From NCBI GenBank assembly GCA_017577945.1, contig PKQS01000009.1:1-64000 (forward strand): a stretch of 64,000 nt of DNA. Direction: 5' to 3'. The notes below the pieces were generated by a model, which worked only from the letters and a program-made list of their open reading frames with translations, did no database searches and was not told where the DNA came from. This document shows, one piece after another, positions 24,941-33,532 of the stretch (positions within the stretch are counted from its first letter, which is position 1; the number at the start of each line of letters is the position of its first letter). The DNA is from Bacillota bacterium. GTDB lineage: Bacteria; Bacillota; Limnochordia; Limnochordales; ZCTH02-B6. The position numbers and the translations under genes were made by a program.

Positions 24941-25783
24941 ATGGACAGGACCAGCGAGATGCCGGACCTGCCGATCGCGGAACAATCTCCGTTTAGAAAA
25001 GTCGTACGGCCGCGCGGCGACAGGCGCCCGCTGTACGTGCTGGTGTACATGCAGCTGCTCGAGAACATCCGCAGCGGCCAGCTGCCGCCGGGAAGCGCCT
25101 TGCCGCCTGAGAACCAGTTGGCCAAAATGCTGGGCGTCAGCCGTGCTACGCTGCGGCAAGCTTTGCTGGTTCTGAAGGAAGACGGGCTGATTATCAACCG
25201 CCACGGCAGCGGCACCTACGTCCGCCACGTGACGCCGCGGCGCGGGTTTGGGCTGGAAAGCCTCGTCAGCGTCCCGCAGATGCTCGGGGAAGACGGCGTC
25301 GAAGTCGTGCACCTAAAGCTCACCTTCGAAAGCCCCGATAGTCTGGTAAAGGAAATCCTGAAACTGCAAAACCACGAGCTGCTGGTTGTATTGGAGCGAG
25401 TCTACGCGAAAAACGGAGAACGCCTCGCCTACGCCATCACTTTTGCCCCCAACACGCGCTTGGTGGAGCCCGTCGAACTCCACTCGGCCGAACGGGTGTT
25501 GGACTATGTGGACGGCGGCTTGATCGCTCACAGCGCCTTGTCCGTGACCCGGCTGAAGGCTACGGTCGCGGGCGATTTTCTCGCCAAGTGCCTGTGGGTG
25601 CCCGAAGGCGAGAGCTTGCTGCTGCTCGAGGACTGCCTGATCGGCGACGACGACGTGCCGCTGGCCTTTACGAAGACGTACTTGCGCACCGACATGGCCG
25701 AATTCGTTTTGCACCGCGGCAAAGCGTACGTTGGAGGTGCCCTTGATGAAAGTTCTGCTCGACACCGATCCAGGCATCGATGA
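24941..25783 (+). CDS. GntR-family regulator with UTRA sensor domain
   Basis: A 280-residue regulator: winged helix PLYVLVYMQLLENIRSGQLP leading to LPPENQLAKMLGVSRATLRQ and DGLIINRHGSGTYVR, then a UTRA ligand domain (from about residue 105 to 260, ending TYLRTDMAEFVLH). HutC/UTRA members sense small metabolites. The ATG at 24941 follows GGAGGTAGGTACCGTCC. Its last 38 bp overlap the nucleoside hydrolase gene, so the two are cotranscribed and it probably senses a nucleoside, base or sugar phosphate (inference). Confidence 0.92.
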   Translation: MDRTSEMPDLPIAEQSPFRKVVRPRGDRRPLYVLVYMQLLENIRSGQLPPGSALPPENQLAKMLGVSRATLRQALLVLKEDGLIINRHGSGTYVRHVTPRRGFGLESLVSVPQMLGEDGVEVVHLKLTFESPDSLVKEILKLQNHELLVVLERVYAKNGERLAYAITFAPNTRLVEPVELHSAERVLDYVDGGLIAHSALSVTRLKATVAGDFLAKCLWVPEGESLLLLEDCLIGDDDVPLAFTKTYLRTDMAEFVLHRGKAYVGGALDESSARHRSRHR

Positions 25784-26723
25784 TTCTCTAGCCATCATGC
25801 TCGCGCTGCGATCTCCTGAACTGGAGGTCGTGGGCATCACTACCGTCAGCGGCAACGTGCCGGCCGACCAAGGCGCCCGCAACGCGGCGCGGATTTTGGA
25901 GTACCTCGGGCGCGAGGAGATTCCGCTCTACAAGGGCGAGGACAAGCCGCGCGTCGTCGAGCTGGTGACGGCGCAGGACACCCACGGCCAGGATGGCCTG
26001 GGCGAAACGTATCTCCCCGAGCCGAAACTCGGCTACAAGGAAGGCGGCGTGGACTTCATCCTCTCGTCGCTGTACGAATACCCGGGGGACCTGACCATCA
26101 TCGCCCTCGGGCCGCTGACGAACATCGCAGCGGCGCTGGAGCGGGACAAAGAGGCGTTCCGGAATCTCAAGCGGCTGATTGTCATGGGCGGCGCGGCCAA
26201 AGTGCACGGCAACTGCAGTCCCGTGGCGGAGTACAACTTCTGGGCCGACCCGCATGCCGCCGACTACGTGTTCCAGAACCTCAGCGACATCGTCATGGTC
26301 GGCCTCGACGTCACGCGGCAGATCGTGCTGACCCCCAATTACCGGGAGCTGCTGCGCCAGTTCGATACGCCCATCGCGCGCCTGGTCAACAAGATTACCC
26401 GCTTCTACGTGGACTTCCACTGGAAACAGGAACGGACGCTGGGCTGCGTCATCAACGATCCGCTGGCCGTGGCCGTGGCCTTTGCACCCGATCTGGTCCA
26501 GACCCGGCCGTACTACGTGCAGGTCGAGACGGAGGGGCGCTCGCGGGGCCAGTCGCTGGTCGACTTTGCCGGCTTTTACCGGCGCCCGCCCAACGCGCAC
26601 GTCTGCCTGACCGTCGATGCCCAGCGTTTCATGCACCTGTTTCTCAAGCGGCTCTGCCCTGAATTCGCGGAAGACATCGACCGTTACTTTGCAGAGCCGG
26701 CGACGATTTCCGTTCCCGTATAG
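25746..26723 (+). CDS. Inosine/uridine-preferring nucleoside hydrolase
   Basis: Hydrolyses ribonucleosides to base and ribose in the cytoplasm. The ATG at 25746 (after GGAGGTG) gives 325 residues with the calcium-binding DTDPGIDD at residues 6-13, HGQDGLG, IALGPLTNIAAALE, VMGGAAKVHGNCSPVAEYNF and the late Asp in CVINDPLAVAVAF. Purine or pyrimidine preference cannot be called. It overlaps gntR and precedes a complete ECF importer, which suggests that the imported substrate is a nucleoside. A GGAACCG/CGGTTCC hairpin lies after its stop (26723-26751). Confidence 0.95.
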   Translation: MKVLLDTDPGIDDSLAIMLALRSPELEVVGITTVSGNVPADQGARNAARILEYLGREEIPLYKGEDKPRVVELVTAQDTHGQDGLGETYLPEPKLGYKEGGVDFILSSLYEYPGDLTIIALGPLTNIAAALERDKEAFRNLKRLIVMGGAAKVHGNCSPVAEYNFWADPHAADYVFQNLSDIVMVGLDVTRQIVLTPNYRELLRQFDTPIARLVNKITRFYVDFHWKQERTLGCVINDPLAVAVAFAPDLVQTRPYYVQVETEGRSRGQSLVDFAGFYRRPPNAHVCLTVDAQRFMHLFLKRLCPEFAEDIDRYFAEPATISVPV

Positions 26724-26849
26724 GAACCGTCGTCTTTGCGCAGGCGGTTCCGCGACAGAGGTGGTACTTGCCGGCAAGGTCGCTGCCGGTTGCGCTGGAA
26801 ACGAGGCGGGGGTTTCGGTGGACGACTCAACGCTGGGGAGGCGAGCTTC

Positions 26850-27437
26850 ATGTCCGTGATACGTCGCATTACGCAAAACTTCACGATGATGTCGATCTTG
26901 CTCATCCCGGTCGCCATCGGCATCAACCTGATCGGCGGGGCTATCGCCATCGCCCTGAAGCTGCCCATCTACCTGGACTCCATCGGCACGGTGCTGACCG
27001 CCGTCTTGTCCGGTCCCTGGGTGGCCGCGGTGGCGGGCTTCCTGACGAGCGTGGTGGCCACGATTACCATCGACCCCATCTCGCTGCCCTTCGGCCTCGT
27101 GCAGATCGCTATCGCTTTGGTGGCCGGAGCGCTGGCGAACCGCGGCTGGTTCGACAGCGTAGGCAAGACCATCGTGTCCGGGCTGGTCATCGCCCTCACG
27201 GCCGCGGTGGCCGCATCGCCCATCGTCGCCTACTTGTTCGGCGGCGTTACCGGTGCGGGTTCGGCGTTCATCGTGGGCTACCTGCTGGCGACGGGGCAGC
27301 AGCTGCTGACTTCCGTCTTCACGGCGCAAATTCTGAGTGACGGCGCCGACAAGGTGCTGTCCGCGCTGGTGGCCTACGTGATCGTGCGCAACATGTCGGA
27401 GCGGTACAAGGTGCAGTTCCGCGGCGCGGCGAGGTAG
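26850..27437 (+). CDS. ECF transporter S-component (cassette 2), putative nucleoside binder
   Basis: Membrane substrate-binding subunit of 195 residues with five or six hydrophobic segments. I chose the ATG at 26850 (GGGGAGGCGAGCTTC before it); the open frame extends upstream without support. Conserved with cassette 1: INLIGGAIAIALKLPIYLDS at about residue 30 followed by IGT, and a second-half FGGVTGAGSAFIVGYLLATG. These shared stretches suggest related ligands for both systems. Substrate inferred as a nucleoside or base from the hydrolase next door. No predicted specificity for vitamins such as ThiT or RibU motifs was seen. Confidence 0.85.
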   Translation: MSVIRRITQNFTMMSILLIPVAIGINLIGGAIAIALKLPIYLDSIGTVLTAVLSGPWVAAVAGFLTSVVATITIDPISLPFGLVQIAIALVAGALANRGWFDSVGKTIVSGLVIALTAAVAASPIVAYLFGGVTGAGSAFIVGYLLATGQQLLTSVFTAQILSDGADKVLSALVAYVIVRNMSERYKVQFRGAAR

Positions 27438-27530
27438 CGCATCGAAGCTGCCCGTCGCCTGTTTTCCGCGCCGGCTGGCGGACGGCCTTGGCCGGCAAGC
27501 ACGCTTGTCCCGACGGCGAAAGGCGCGGGG

Positions 27531-28310
27531 ATGACGATGAACACGTTTTACGTGAACACCGGCTCTTGGTTCGAATCGTTGCACCCCATCTCCAAACTGT
27601 ACTTCGTCGCGGCGATGGCCGTCGTGCCGTTCCTTACGGCCAACCTGGGCGTCCTCGGCGCGTATTTGGCCGTCGTCGTCCTGCTGGCGTACAGCGCGCA
27701 GGTCGGCGGGCGCTTCGTCGGCGTGCTGCTGCGGGCCGTCGCGCCGCTGCTCCTGCTGCTCTTCGCCATGCAGAGCCTGCTCTATCCCGGCGGGCAGGAC
27801 ATTCTCTTCCAGTGGGGCGGTCTGGCGGTGAAGCGGGAAGGGGTGCTCTTCGCCGCCGTCGTCGGCATGCGGCTGCTGGTCGTCGTGGGCGCCATCCTGC
27901 TCATGCTCATGTCCACGCACCCGAAGCACCTGGTGGTGGCGCTGGAACAGCGGGGCATGCCGGCGAAAGCGGGCTACATTATCTTGTCCACGATGCAGAT
28001 CATCCCGCAGATGCAGACCCTGTCGAGAAAGATCCTGGACGCGCAGAAATCCAGGGGCGTCGAGGTCGAAGGCGGCCTCTGGACGAGGATTAGGGCGTAC
28101 ATTCCGGTCGTCGGGCCGCTCATTCTGGCGTCCATCGCCCAGCTGGAGAACAAGGCCTTGGCGCTGGAGTCCCGCGCGTTCAACGCGGCGGTAAAGAAGA
28201 CTTCCATGATCGACTTCACGATGACGGCAGCGGACCGCGCGCTGCGAGCCGGTTCGATCCTGATCCTTGTCGGCGCGGTCGCCGGAAGAGTGGTGCCGCT
28301 ATGGCTCTGA
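27531..28310 (+). CDS. ecfT: ECF transporter transmembrane component EcfT (cassette 2)
   Basis: T-subunit of 259 residues, about five membrane helices, with coupling motifs AQKSRGVEVEG near residue 172 and ALESRAFNAA near 212; the second has Ala where Gly is common. ATG at 27531, with another at 27537. The last 10 bp overlap ecfA. It shares layout with the cassette 1 T-subunit but is clearly divergent in sequence, so the cassettes are paralogues and not a recent copy. Confidence 0.92.
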   Translation: MTMNTFYVNTGSWFESLHPISKLYFVAAMAVVPFLTANLGVLGAYLAVVVLLAYSAQVGGRFVGVLLRAVAPLLLLLFAMQSLLYPGGQDILFQWGGLAVKREGVLFAAVVGMRLLVVVGAILLMLMSTHPKHLVVALEQRGMPAKAGYIILSTMQIIPQMQTLSRKILDAQKSRGVEVEGGLWTRIRAYIPVVGPLILASIAQLENKALALESRAFNAAVKKTSMIDFTMTAADRALRAGSILILVGAVAGRVVPLWL

Positions 28311-29158
28311 TCCAGGTCGAAAACTTGTCGTTCCAATACCTGCTGGGCAACGGAAAAGCGCTCGACGGCGTTTCGCTGACCGTCGAAGAAGGCGAGCTGT
28401 GCGCCGTCATCGGGCCCAACGGCAGCGGCAAGTCCAGCTTGTGTTACGCCATCCGGGGGTTTATCCCGCACTTTTTCCGCGGCCAGCTGACCGGCGACGT
28501 CATCATCGACGGCAAGCGCAACTCCGAGCGCACGCTGGGCGAGATCGGGCTCGACGTCGGGTTCGTCTTCCAGAATCCGTTCACGCAGCTCTCCGGCGTC
28601 GCGCTGACCGTCGAAGAGGAAATCGGCTTCGGCCTGGAAAACCTGGGGGTGCCCAGGGAGGAGATCCGGCGGCGGGTCGACGAGATGCTGGAGCTGCTGG
28701 ACATCGCCGCCCTGCGGGACCGCAGCCCCTACGAGCTTTCGGGTGGGCAGCAGCAAAAGGTGGCCATTGCGTCGATCCTGGTGATGCAGCCGCACATTCT
28801 CATCCTCGACGAACCCACGTCCCAGCTGGATCCCATCGGGACGGAGCAAGTCTTTGAGGTCATCGACCTCATGAAGCGGCGCGGCATCACCGTCATCTTG
28901 GTCGAGCACAAGCTGGAGCTGATTTCGCGCTTTGCCGACAAGGTGGTCGTGCTGCGCGACGGGCGCGTGCTGCTGAGCGGCGGGCTGCGGGAAGTGTTTG
29001 CTCATCCCGACTTTGAACGCTCCGGGCTGAAGCCGCCCGTTTACGTCGAGGTCAGCGAGGCGGCCAGGCGCCGCTTCGGCGTCGACGTTCCGGTCGCGCT
29101 GACCCATGAAGAATGCGTCGCCGTGCTGCGATCGGTGGACCGGCGAGGTGGCTGCTGA
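28301..29158 (+). CDS. ecfA: ECF transporter energy-coupling ATPase (cassette 2)
   Basis: EcfA-type ATPase of 285 residues. All motifs are canonical: Walker A GPNGSGKSS, Q-loop FQNPFTQLSGVALTVEEEI, signature LSGGQQQKVAIASILVM, Walker B ILILDEPTSQLDP and switch His VEHKLELISRF. It overlaps ecfT by 10 bp and touches the next gene in a TGATG junction. Compared with its cassette 1 counterpart, the Walker A is intact here. Confidence 0.93.
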   Translation: MALIQVENLSFQYLLGNGKALDGVSLTVEEGELCAVIGPNGSGKSSLCYAIRGFIPHFFRGQLTGDVIIDGKRNSERTLGEIGLDVGFVFQNPFTQLSGVALTVEEEIGFGLENLGVPREEIRRRVDEMLELLDIAALRDRSPYELSGGQQQKVAIASILVMQPHILILDEPTSQLDPIGTEQVFEVIDLMKRRGITVILVEHKLELISRFADKVVVLRDGRVLLSGGLREVFAHPDFERSGLKPPVYVEVSEAARRRFGVDVPVALTHEECVAVLRSVDRRGGC

Positions 29159-29961
29159 TGGCCATTGTGGTGTCGAACCTGGTGTACCGGTACCCGAACG
29201 GGTACGAAGCGCTGAAAGGCGTCAACTTGCGCATTGAGGCCGGCGAGCAGGTGGCCATCATCGGGCAGAACGGCGCGGGAAAGACGTCGCTGGTCAAGCA
29301 CTTCAACGGGCTGCTGAAACCGTCGGAAGGCCAGGTGACGGTCAACGGCGTCGACACGCGGGAGAAGACCACCGCCCAGCTGGCTCGCCTCGTCGGGTAC
29401 GTGTTCCAAAATCCCGACGACCAGCTGTTCAATTCGACCATTCGCGAAGAGCTGCGCTTCGGGCCGCGGCAGCTGGGCATGCCGGCCGAGGAGATCGACA
29501 AGGCGGTGGAAAGGGTCGCGCAGCTCACCGGTCTGCAAGACGTGCTGGACAAGAACCCTTACGACGTCTCCGAGTCGGCCCGGAAAATGATCGCCATCGG
29601 GTCGGTGCTGACCATGGACCCGGACATTATCGTCATGGACGAGCCGACGGCCGGGCAGAGCTACGACCAAATCCTGGTTCTGGAGTCGATCCTGGCGTAC
29701 GCGCGCCGGCGCGGCAAGACCGTCATCACCATCACCCACGACATGGAGTTCGTGGCGCGCAATTTCGACCGCGTCATCGTGATGCACGAAGGGCAAGTCC
29801 TGATGGACGGCACGCCGCGCGAAGTGTTCGCTCGGCCGGACGTGTTGGCCGCGAGCCGCCTGCGGCCGCCGTTCCTGAGCCGCCTCAGCGCCGAGCTGGG
29901 CTTGCCGCTCTGTTTCACCGTTCAGGAGCTTCTCGACGCGCTGGCTGCGAGCAAGGCGTGA
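29158..29961 (+). CDS. ecfA: ECF transporter second ATPase with degenerate signature (cassette 2)
   Basis: Partner ATPase EcfA', 267 residues from the ATG at 29158, which shares one base with the upstream stop. Walker A GQNGAGKTS, Q-loop FQNPDDQLFNSTIREEL, Walker B IIVMDEPTAGQSYDQ and switch His ITHDMEFVARNF are present, but the signature reads VSESARKMIAIGS with no LSGGQ. The equivalent protein in cassette 1 is also degenerate here, so the asymmetry is conserved. It predicts one normal and one weakened ATP site per dimer. It ends the operon; a GC-rich hairpin region follows. Confidence 0.92.
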   Translation: MAIVVSNLVYRYPNGYEALKGVNLRIEAGEQVAIIGQNGAGKTSLVKHFNGLLKPSEGQVTVNGVDTREKTTAQLARLVGYVFQNPDDQLFNSTIREELRFGPRQLGMPAEEIDKAVERVAQLTGLQDVLDKNPYDVSESARKMIAIGSVLTMDPDIIVMDEPTAGQSYDQILVLESILAYARRRGKTVITITHDMEFVARNFDRVIVMHEGQVLMDGTPREVFARPDVLAASRLRPPFLSRLSAELGLPLCFTVQELLDALAASKA

Positions 29962-30105
29962 CGGCAACGCCCGGGCGCCGGCTTTGCGCGTTGCGCGGCG
30001 CTTGGGGGGCGCTTGGGCGGCGCACCTGCGGTGCTTGTTTAGCGCTCGTGCAGCGCCTGTGCAGCGCTTCTGCGGAGCTCGTGGGGCGCCGCCGAGGCAC
30101 GGGCG

Positions 30106-30138
30106 CGTCGCGGAGCCACAGGACAAGGCCCCGCGACG
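30106..30138. terminator. Hairpin between converging genes
   Basis: CGTCGCGGAGCC (30106-30117) pairs with GGCCCCGCGACG (30127-30138), one wobble, 9-base loop. It lies between the end of the ECF operon and the end of the C39-like gene and could serve both strands; no T-run is present. The stretch 29962-30105 is low-complexity GC-rich DNA with repeated GCGCTT words and no gene. Confidence 0.45.
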
Positions 30139-30166
30139 AAGGGCCGGCTGCCCAAAGAGCAGGGGC

Positions 30167-31204
30167 TCACGGCCGCACCACATACACGATGCGGCGCCAG
30201 GCCGCCAGAAACCGCGCCAGCGGGTAGCGGCGCGGTACGTCTTCGTCGGCATAGGCGGCCGGATCGTTGGCGAGGACGAAGCGTTGGCCGCCTTCCTCCG
30301 CCAGACCCGTGACGACCAGCAGGTGGCCGGCCGGGTACGGCAGGACCGCGCCCGGCAGCGGCTCCTCTTTCGGCGTGCGGACGGAAGCGATGACGGGGAC
30401 GCCCTGTTTCAGGTATTCCTTGACGTCCTCCAGCGACTCGCAGTATTCCACCCAGGCGGTGAAGCCTTGCTCGCCGGCGTAGGCGACGTTGTAGGACCAG
30501 TTGCCGTAGATGCCCGCACCGTTGTCCTTCACGCCCGCCGCGACTTGTTCCGTAGGCTGGTCGACGCCGTAGTATTGCAGCACCATCGCCAAGGACGTCG
30601 GGCTGCAGATTTCCCGGCCAATGCGGGGAATCGGCAGCTGGGCGCGGGCGGGGACCGTGAGCGCTACGTTTTCGTGAACGTAAGGCCGCGGCTGGGGAGC
30701 GACCGGCGCGACCGTGAAGGCGACGAGCCGCACCCGCGGCGTGGAGCCCTGCGCCGCCGCTTTGGCGGCGCGCTCCAGGTGCAGCCGGAAGCGGACGGCG
30801 TCCGCGGCCCCGTTCGGGATCCGGAGCAGGTCCACGTCCAGCACCGCCAGCGCGTCGCGCTGCCCCGCTACACTGCCGGCGCTCGCACCGTCCGCGGCCC
30901 ATTTTCCGTACGTGAACCAGCGGCTCCACGTCCCTTGGACTTGCACTTGCACCGCCAGTTCCAAAAAGGCGCCCGGCGGCGTCCTGGCGTTCCAAGACGC
31001 CACCAGTTCGGTGAAGGCGGGCAAAGGAAGGGCGGGGGAAACGGCCCTGCCGGGACGAACGTCCCGGGCGAGGATAAACGTCTGCAGTGGAAGGTTTCGG
31101 AAGGTGTAGGACAGAAATTCCTGGAAGTAATAATCGAAACGCGCCGGCGCCGTCGGCGGCCGGCGCGTGGCCGGGCCAACACGTCTGGCCTGAGCCGACG
31201 CCAC
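30167..31204 (-). CDS. C39-like (papain-fold) cysteine peptidase
   Basis: A 345-residue protein with an N-terminal beta-rich domain (ELVASWNARTPPGAFLELAV, then GTWSRWFTYGKWA) and a C-terminal peptidase C39_2 domain. The predicted triad is C200 in REICSPTSLAMVLQYYG, H294 in YPAGHLLVVTGL and D314 in VLANDPAA. The GTG at 31204 is the best start I find, but the ribosome site is weak and the start could lie a few codons away. No signal peptide is visible, unusual for this type. It is divergent from the first cpdB with only 27 bp between, and its function in the island is unclear. Confidence 0.75.
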   Translation of the reverse strand: MASAQARRVGPATRRPPTAPARFDYYFQEFLSYTFRNLPLQTFILARDVRPGRAVSPALPLPAFTELVASWNARTPPGAFLELAVQVQVQGTWSRWFTYGKWAADGASAGSVAGQRDALAVLDVDLLRIPNGAADAVRFRLHLERAAKAAAQGSTPRVRLVAFTVAPVAPQPRPYVHENVALTVPARAQLPIPRIGREICSPTSLAMVLQYYGVDQPTEQVAAGVKDNGAGIYGNWSYNVAYAGEQGFTAWVEYCESLEDVKEYLKQGVPVIASVRTPKEEPLPGAVLPYPAGHLLVVTGLAEEGGQRFVLANDPAAYADEDVPRRYPLARFLAAWRRIVYVVRP

Positions 31205-31231
31205 AAAATAGGAGGGGAGTTGTGTCCACCG

Positions 31232-33256
31232 ATGAGTGGGCGGCGGTATCGTCTTGCCGTATTCGTTCTCATCCTTGCGTTGGCAGCCGCGTACCCGGCC
31301 GTGGCCAGCGCGGCTGAGCTCGTCATCATGGCCACCACGGACATCCACGCGAACATCTATGCGTGGGACTATTACGCCAATCAACCGAGCGACAACGTCG
31401 GTCTGGCCAAGATTTACACCTTGGTCAAAGAGATCCGGGCGAGCCATCCCAATACGCTGTTGTTCGACAACGGCGACCTGATCCAGGGTACTCCGCTGGC
31501 GTCGTACCTGGTCGCCAACGGGTTGCCCGCGCCGGGCGAAGTGCACCCCATCATCGACGTCATGAACCGGATGGGCTACGACGCGGCGACGCTGGGCAAC
31601 CACGAGTTCAACTTCGGGCTTGACTACGCGCTGAATACGATCGCCGGCGCCCAATTCCCGTACGTGCTGGCCAACGTTTATCATCCGGGCACGCAGGATC
31701 CGTACTTCACGCCGTACGTCATCCTGGAGCGCACCATCGACGGCCAGCCGATCCGGATTGGCGTCATCGGCTTCGTGCCGCCGCAGATCATGGTGTGGGA
31801 CCGCACCAACCTGACGGGCAAGGTGGAGGCGGGCTCCATCATCGAGGCGGCGCAGCGGTTCGTGCCTGAGATGAAGGCCAAGGGCGCGGACATCGTCATC
31901 GCCCTGGCGCACACGGGCGCGACGCCGGGCAACCGGTCGGAGAACGCGGCGTACACGCTGGCCGAAGAGGTGCCCGGCATCGACGTCATCATCGTCGGCC
32001 ACTCGCACCTGGAGATCCCGGGCCCCGGCTTGGCGGACGTGCCCGACGGCAAGGTCAACGGCGTGCAGCTGGTGCAGCCGGGCTTCTGGGGCCAGTACCT
32101 GGGCGTCGTGACGCTGACGCTGGAGCGCGAAGGCGGCACCTGGAAGGTCGTGGACAGCAAGGCGGAGCTGCGCTCCACGGCCGGTGTCGAGCCGTCGCCG
32201 GAAGTCATGGAGTGGGCCAAGGACGTGCACGAGGCCACCGTGGCTTACGTGAACACGCCCATTGGAATCACGCTGACGCCCATCTCCAGCCGGGCCAGCT
32301 TGCTGACGGACACCGCGGTCATCCAGCTCATCAACGACGTGCAGCTGTATTACGCGCGGCAGTGGCTGCAGGGCACCGAGTATGAGGACCTGCCGTTGCT
32401 GTCGGCGGCGGCGCCGTACAAGAGCGGCCGCGGCGGCGAGCTGGACTTCACCGAGATCGCGGCGGGCGGCATCACCATCGGCGACGTGGCGTCCATCTAC
32501 ATCTACGACAACACCGTCAAGATCCTGAAGATCACGGGCGCCGAGCTGAAGGCGTGGCTGGAGCACGCCGCGCAGAAGTTCCATCAGGTCGTGACGCCGG
32601 GCCGCGGCGAAGAGCCGCTCTACACGGACTTCCGCGGCTACAACTTCGACCAGATCGACGGCGTCGAGTACCAGATCGACATCACGAAGCCGCTGGGCGA
32701 GCGGATCGTCAACCTGACGTACCAAGGCGAGCCCGTCCGGCCGGACCAGGAGTTCCTGATCGTCACCAATAACTACCGGGCCGACGGCGGCGGCAACTTC
32801 CCGGCCACGGGCGCCAACCAGCGCCTGGTGCTGGATCCGGGCGTCGCGAACCGCGAGCTGATCGTCCAGTACATCATCGAGCACGGCGTCATCGAGCCGA
32901 ATCCCGACCACAACTGGTCGCTGGTGCCGAACTTCCTGAATCACCCGCAGGCGCAGTTCGTGTATGAGCTGATCAAGCGCGGCGCCTATGTGGGTGACCT
33001 GGAAGGCCGGCTGTTGCTGGATGCGCCGCTGACCCAGAAGGTCTGGGCCGATATGGTATACCGGGCGCTGGGCCTGCGGCTGGCGGTGGATGAGCCGGCG
33101 GCCGTGGTGACGGCGGCCCAGGCGGTGCGCGACCTGGCGGCCTACCTGCCCGGCAGCGTGGTGGCGGCCGCGGGCGACGATGTGCTGACGCAGGCCGACG
33201 CGGCGCAGCTGCTGGTGGGCGTGCTGGCCGTGGCGGACGTGGTCAGCGCTCGGTGA
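31232..33256 (+). CDS. cpdB: Secreted 2',3'-cyclic-nucleotide phosphodiesterase / 3'-nucleotidase (copy 1)
   Basis: Exported two-domain nucleotidase of 674 residues. After a signal peptide (LAVFVLILALAAAYPAVASA) comes the metallophosphatase domain: D37/H39 in ATTDIHANIY, D82 in DNGDLIQG, N123-H124 in LGNHEFNFG and H257/H259 in VGHSH. The 5_nucleotid_C domain runs from about 340 to 560, with NNYRADGGGNFPA. A tail of about 100 residues resembles SLH repeats (YELIKRGAYVGDLEGRLLLD, then ADMVYRALGL), likely for envelope anchoring. ATG at 31232, after AGGAGGGGAG. It releases nucleosides and phosphate outside the cell for the ECF importers (inference). Confidence 0.93.
   Translation: MSGRRYRLAVFVLILALAAAYPAVASAAELVIMATTDIHANIYAWDYYANQPSDNVGLAKIYTLVKEIRASHPNTLLFDNGDLIQGTPLASYLVANGLPAPGEVHPIIDVMNRMGYDAATLGNHEFNFGLDYALNTIAGAQFPYVLANVYHPGTQDPYFTPYVILERTIDGQPIRIGVIGFVPPQIMVWDRTNLTGKVEAGSIIEAAQRFVPEMKAKGADIVIALAHTGATPGNRSENAAYTLAEEVPGIDVIIVGHSHLEIPGPGLADVPDGKVNGVQLVQPGFWGQYLGVVTLTLEREGGTWKVVDSKAELRSTAGVEPSPEVMEWAKDVHEATVAYVNTPIGITLTPISSRASLLTDTAVIQLINDVQLYYARQWLQGTEYEDLPLLSAAAPYKSGRGGELDFTEIAAGGITIGDVASIYIYDNTVKILKITGAELKAWLEHAAQKFHQVVTPGRGEEPLYTDFRGYNFDQIDGVEYQIDITKPLGERIVNLTYQGEPVRPDQEFLIVTNNYRADGGGNFPATGANQRLVLDPGVANRELIVQYIIEHGVIEPNPDHNWSLVPNFLNHPQAQFVYELIKRGAYVGDLEGRLLLDAPLTQKVWADMVYRALGLRLAVDEPAAVVTAAQAVRDLAAYLPGSVVAAAGDDVLTQADAAQLLVGVLAVADVVSAR
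31390..32009 (+). repeat. 620-bp tract identical to 33691-34310
   Basis: By eye every base of this block matches the corresponding block of the second cpdB gene (offset 2301 bp), including silent positions, whereas sequence on both sides differs at many sites. It covers most of the metallophosphatase domain. The pattern indicates recent gene conversion or recombination between the tandem copies. Confidence 0.85.
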
Positions 33257-33316
33257 ATCCCCTCGCTGCCCGGGCGCGCAGCGCCGGGCGGACAAAGGAA
33301 TAAGGGCAACCGATGC

Positions 33317-33350
33317 GGAGCCGGCCTGGGGGCCGGCTCCGTTTTGTTTT
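33317..33350 (+). terminator. Intrinsic terminator after cpdB copy 1
   Basis: GGAGCCGGCC (33317-33326) and GGCCGGCTCC (33331-33340), 4-base loop, then GTTTTGTTTT. A related hairpin (GGAGCCAGCC) ends copy 2, so terminators were duplicated with the genes. Confidence 0.92.
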
Positions 33351-33355
33351 CCGCC

Positions 33356-33439
33356 GGGACAAACGTCGCTAGCCCGGGATGAACGTCCGTTTTTGGGCCG
33401 TTTGGGAAGGTTTGACAGCGGGGAAGCGTGAAGTAAAAT
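33356..33439 (+). promoter_or_regulatory. Promoter of cpdB copy 2 with tandem AACGTC motifs
   Basis: TTGACA (33412-33417), a 16-base spacer and TAAAAT (33434-33439), 93 bp before the gene. Upstream, GGGACAAACGTC (33356-33367) and GGGATGAACGTC (33376-33387) form a direct repeat with a 20-bp period, a possible activator or repressor site. Confidence 0.6.
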
Positions 33440-33532
33440 TTCGCAAGCAGCGAATCGGTACAGGAGCGGGTGCCGGGATGACCTTAGGCGTCCCGGGCCG
33501 CAACCAACGCGCAGGAGGGGAGTTAGTCGTCG

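Noticed and set aside
29962-30105. A small gene in the GCGCTT-rich stretch
   Set aside because: Frames here have skewed Arg/Cys/Ala composition with no ribosome site; it looks like low-complexity spacer.
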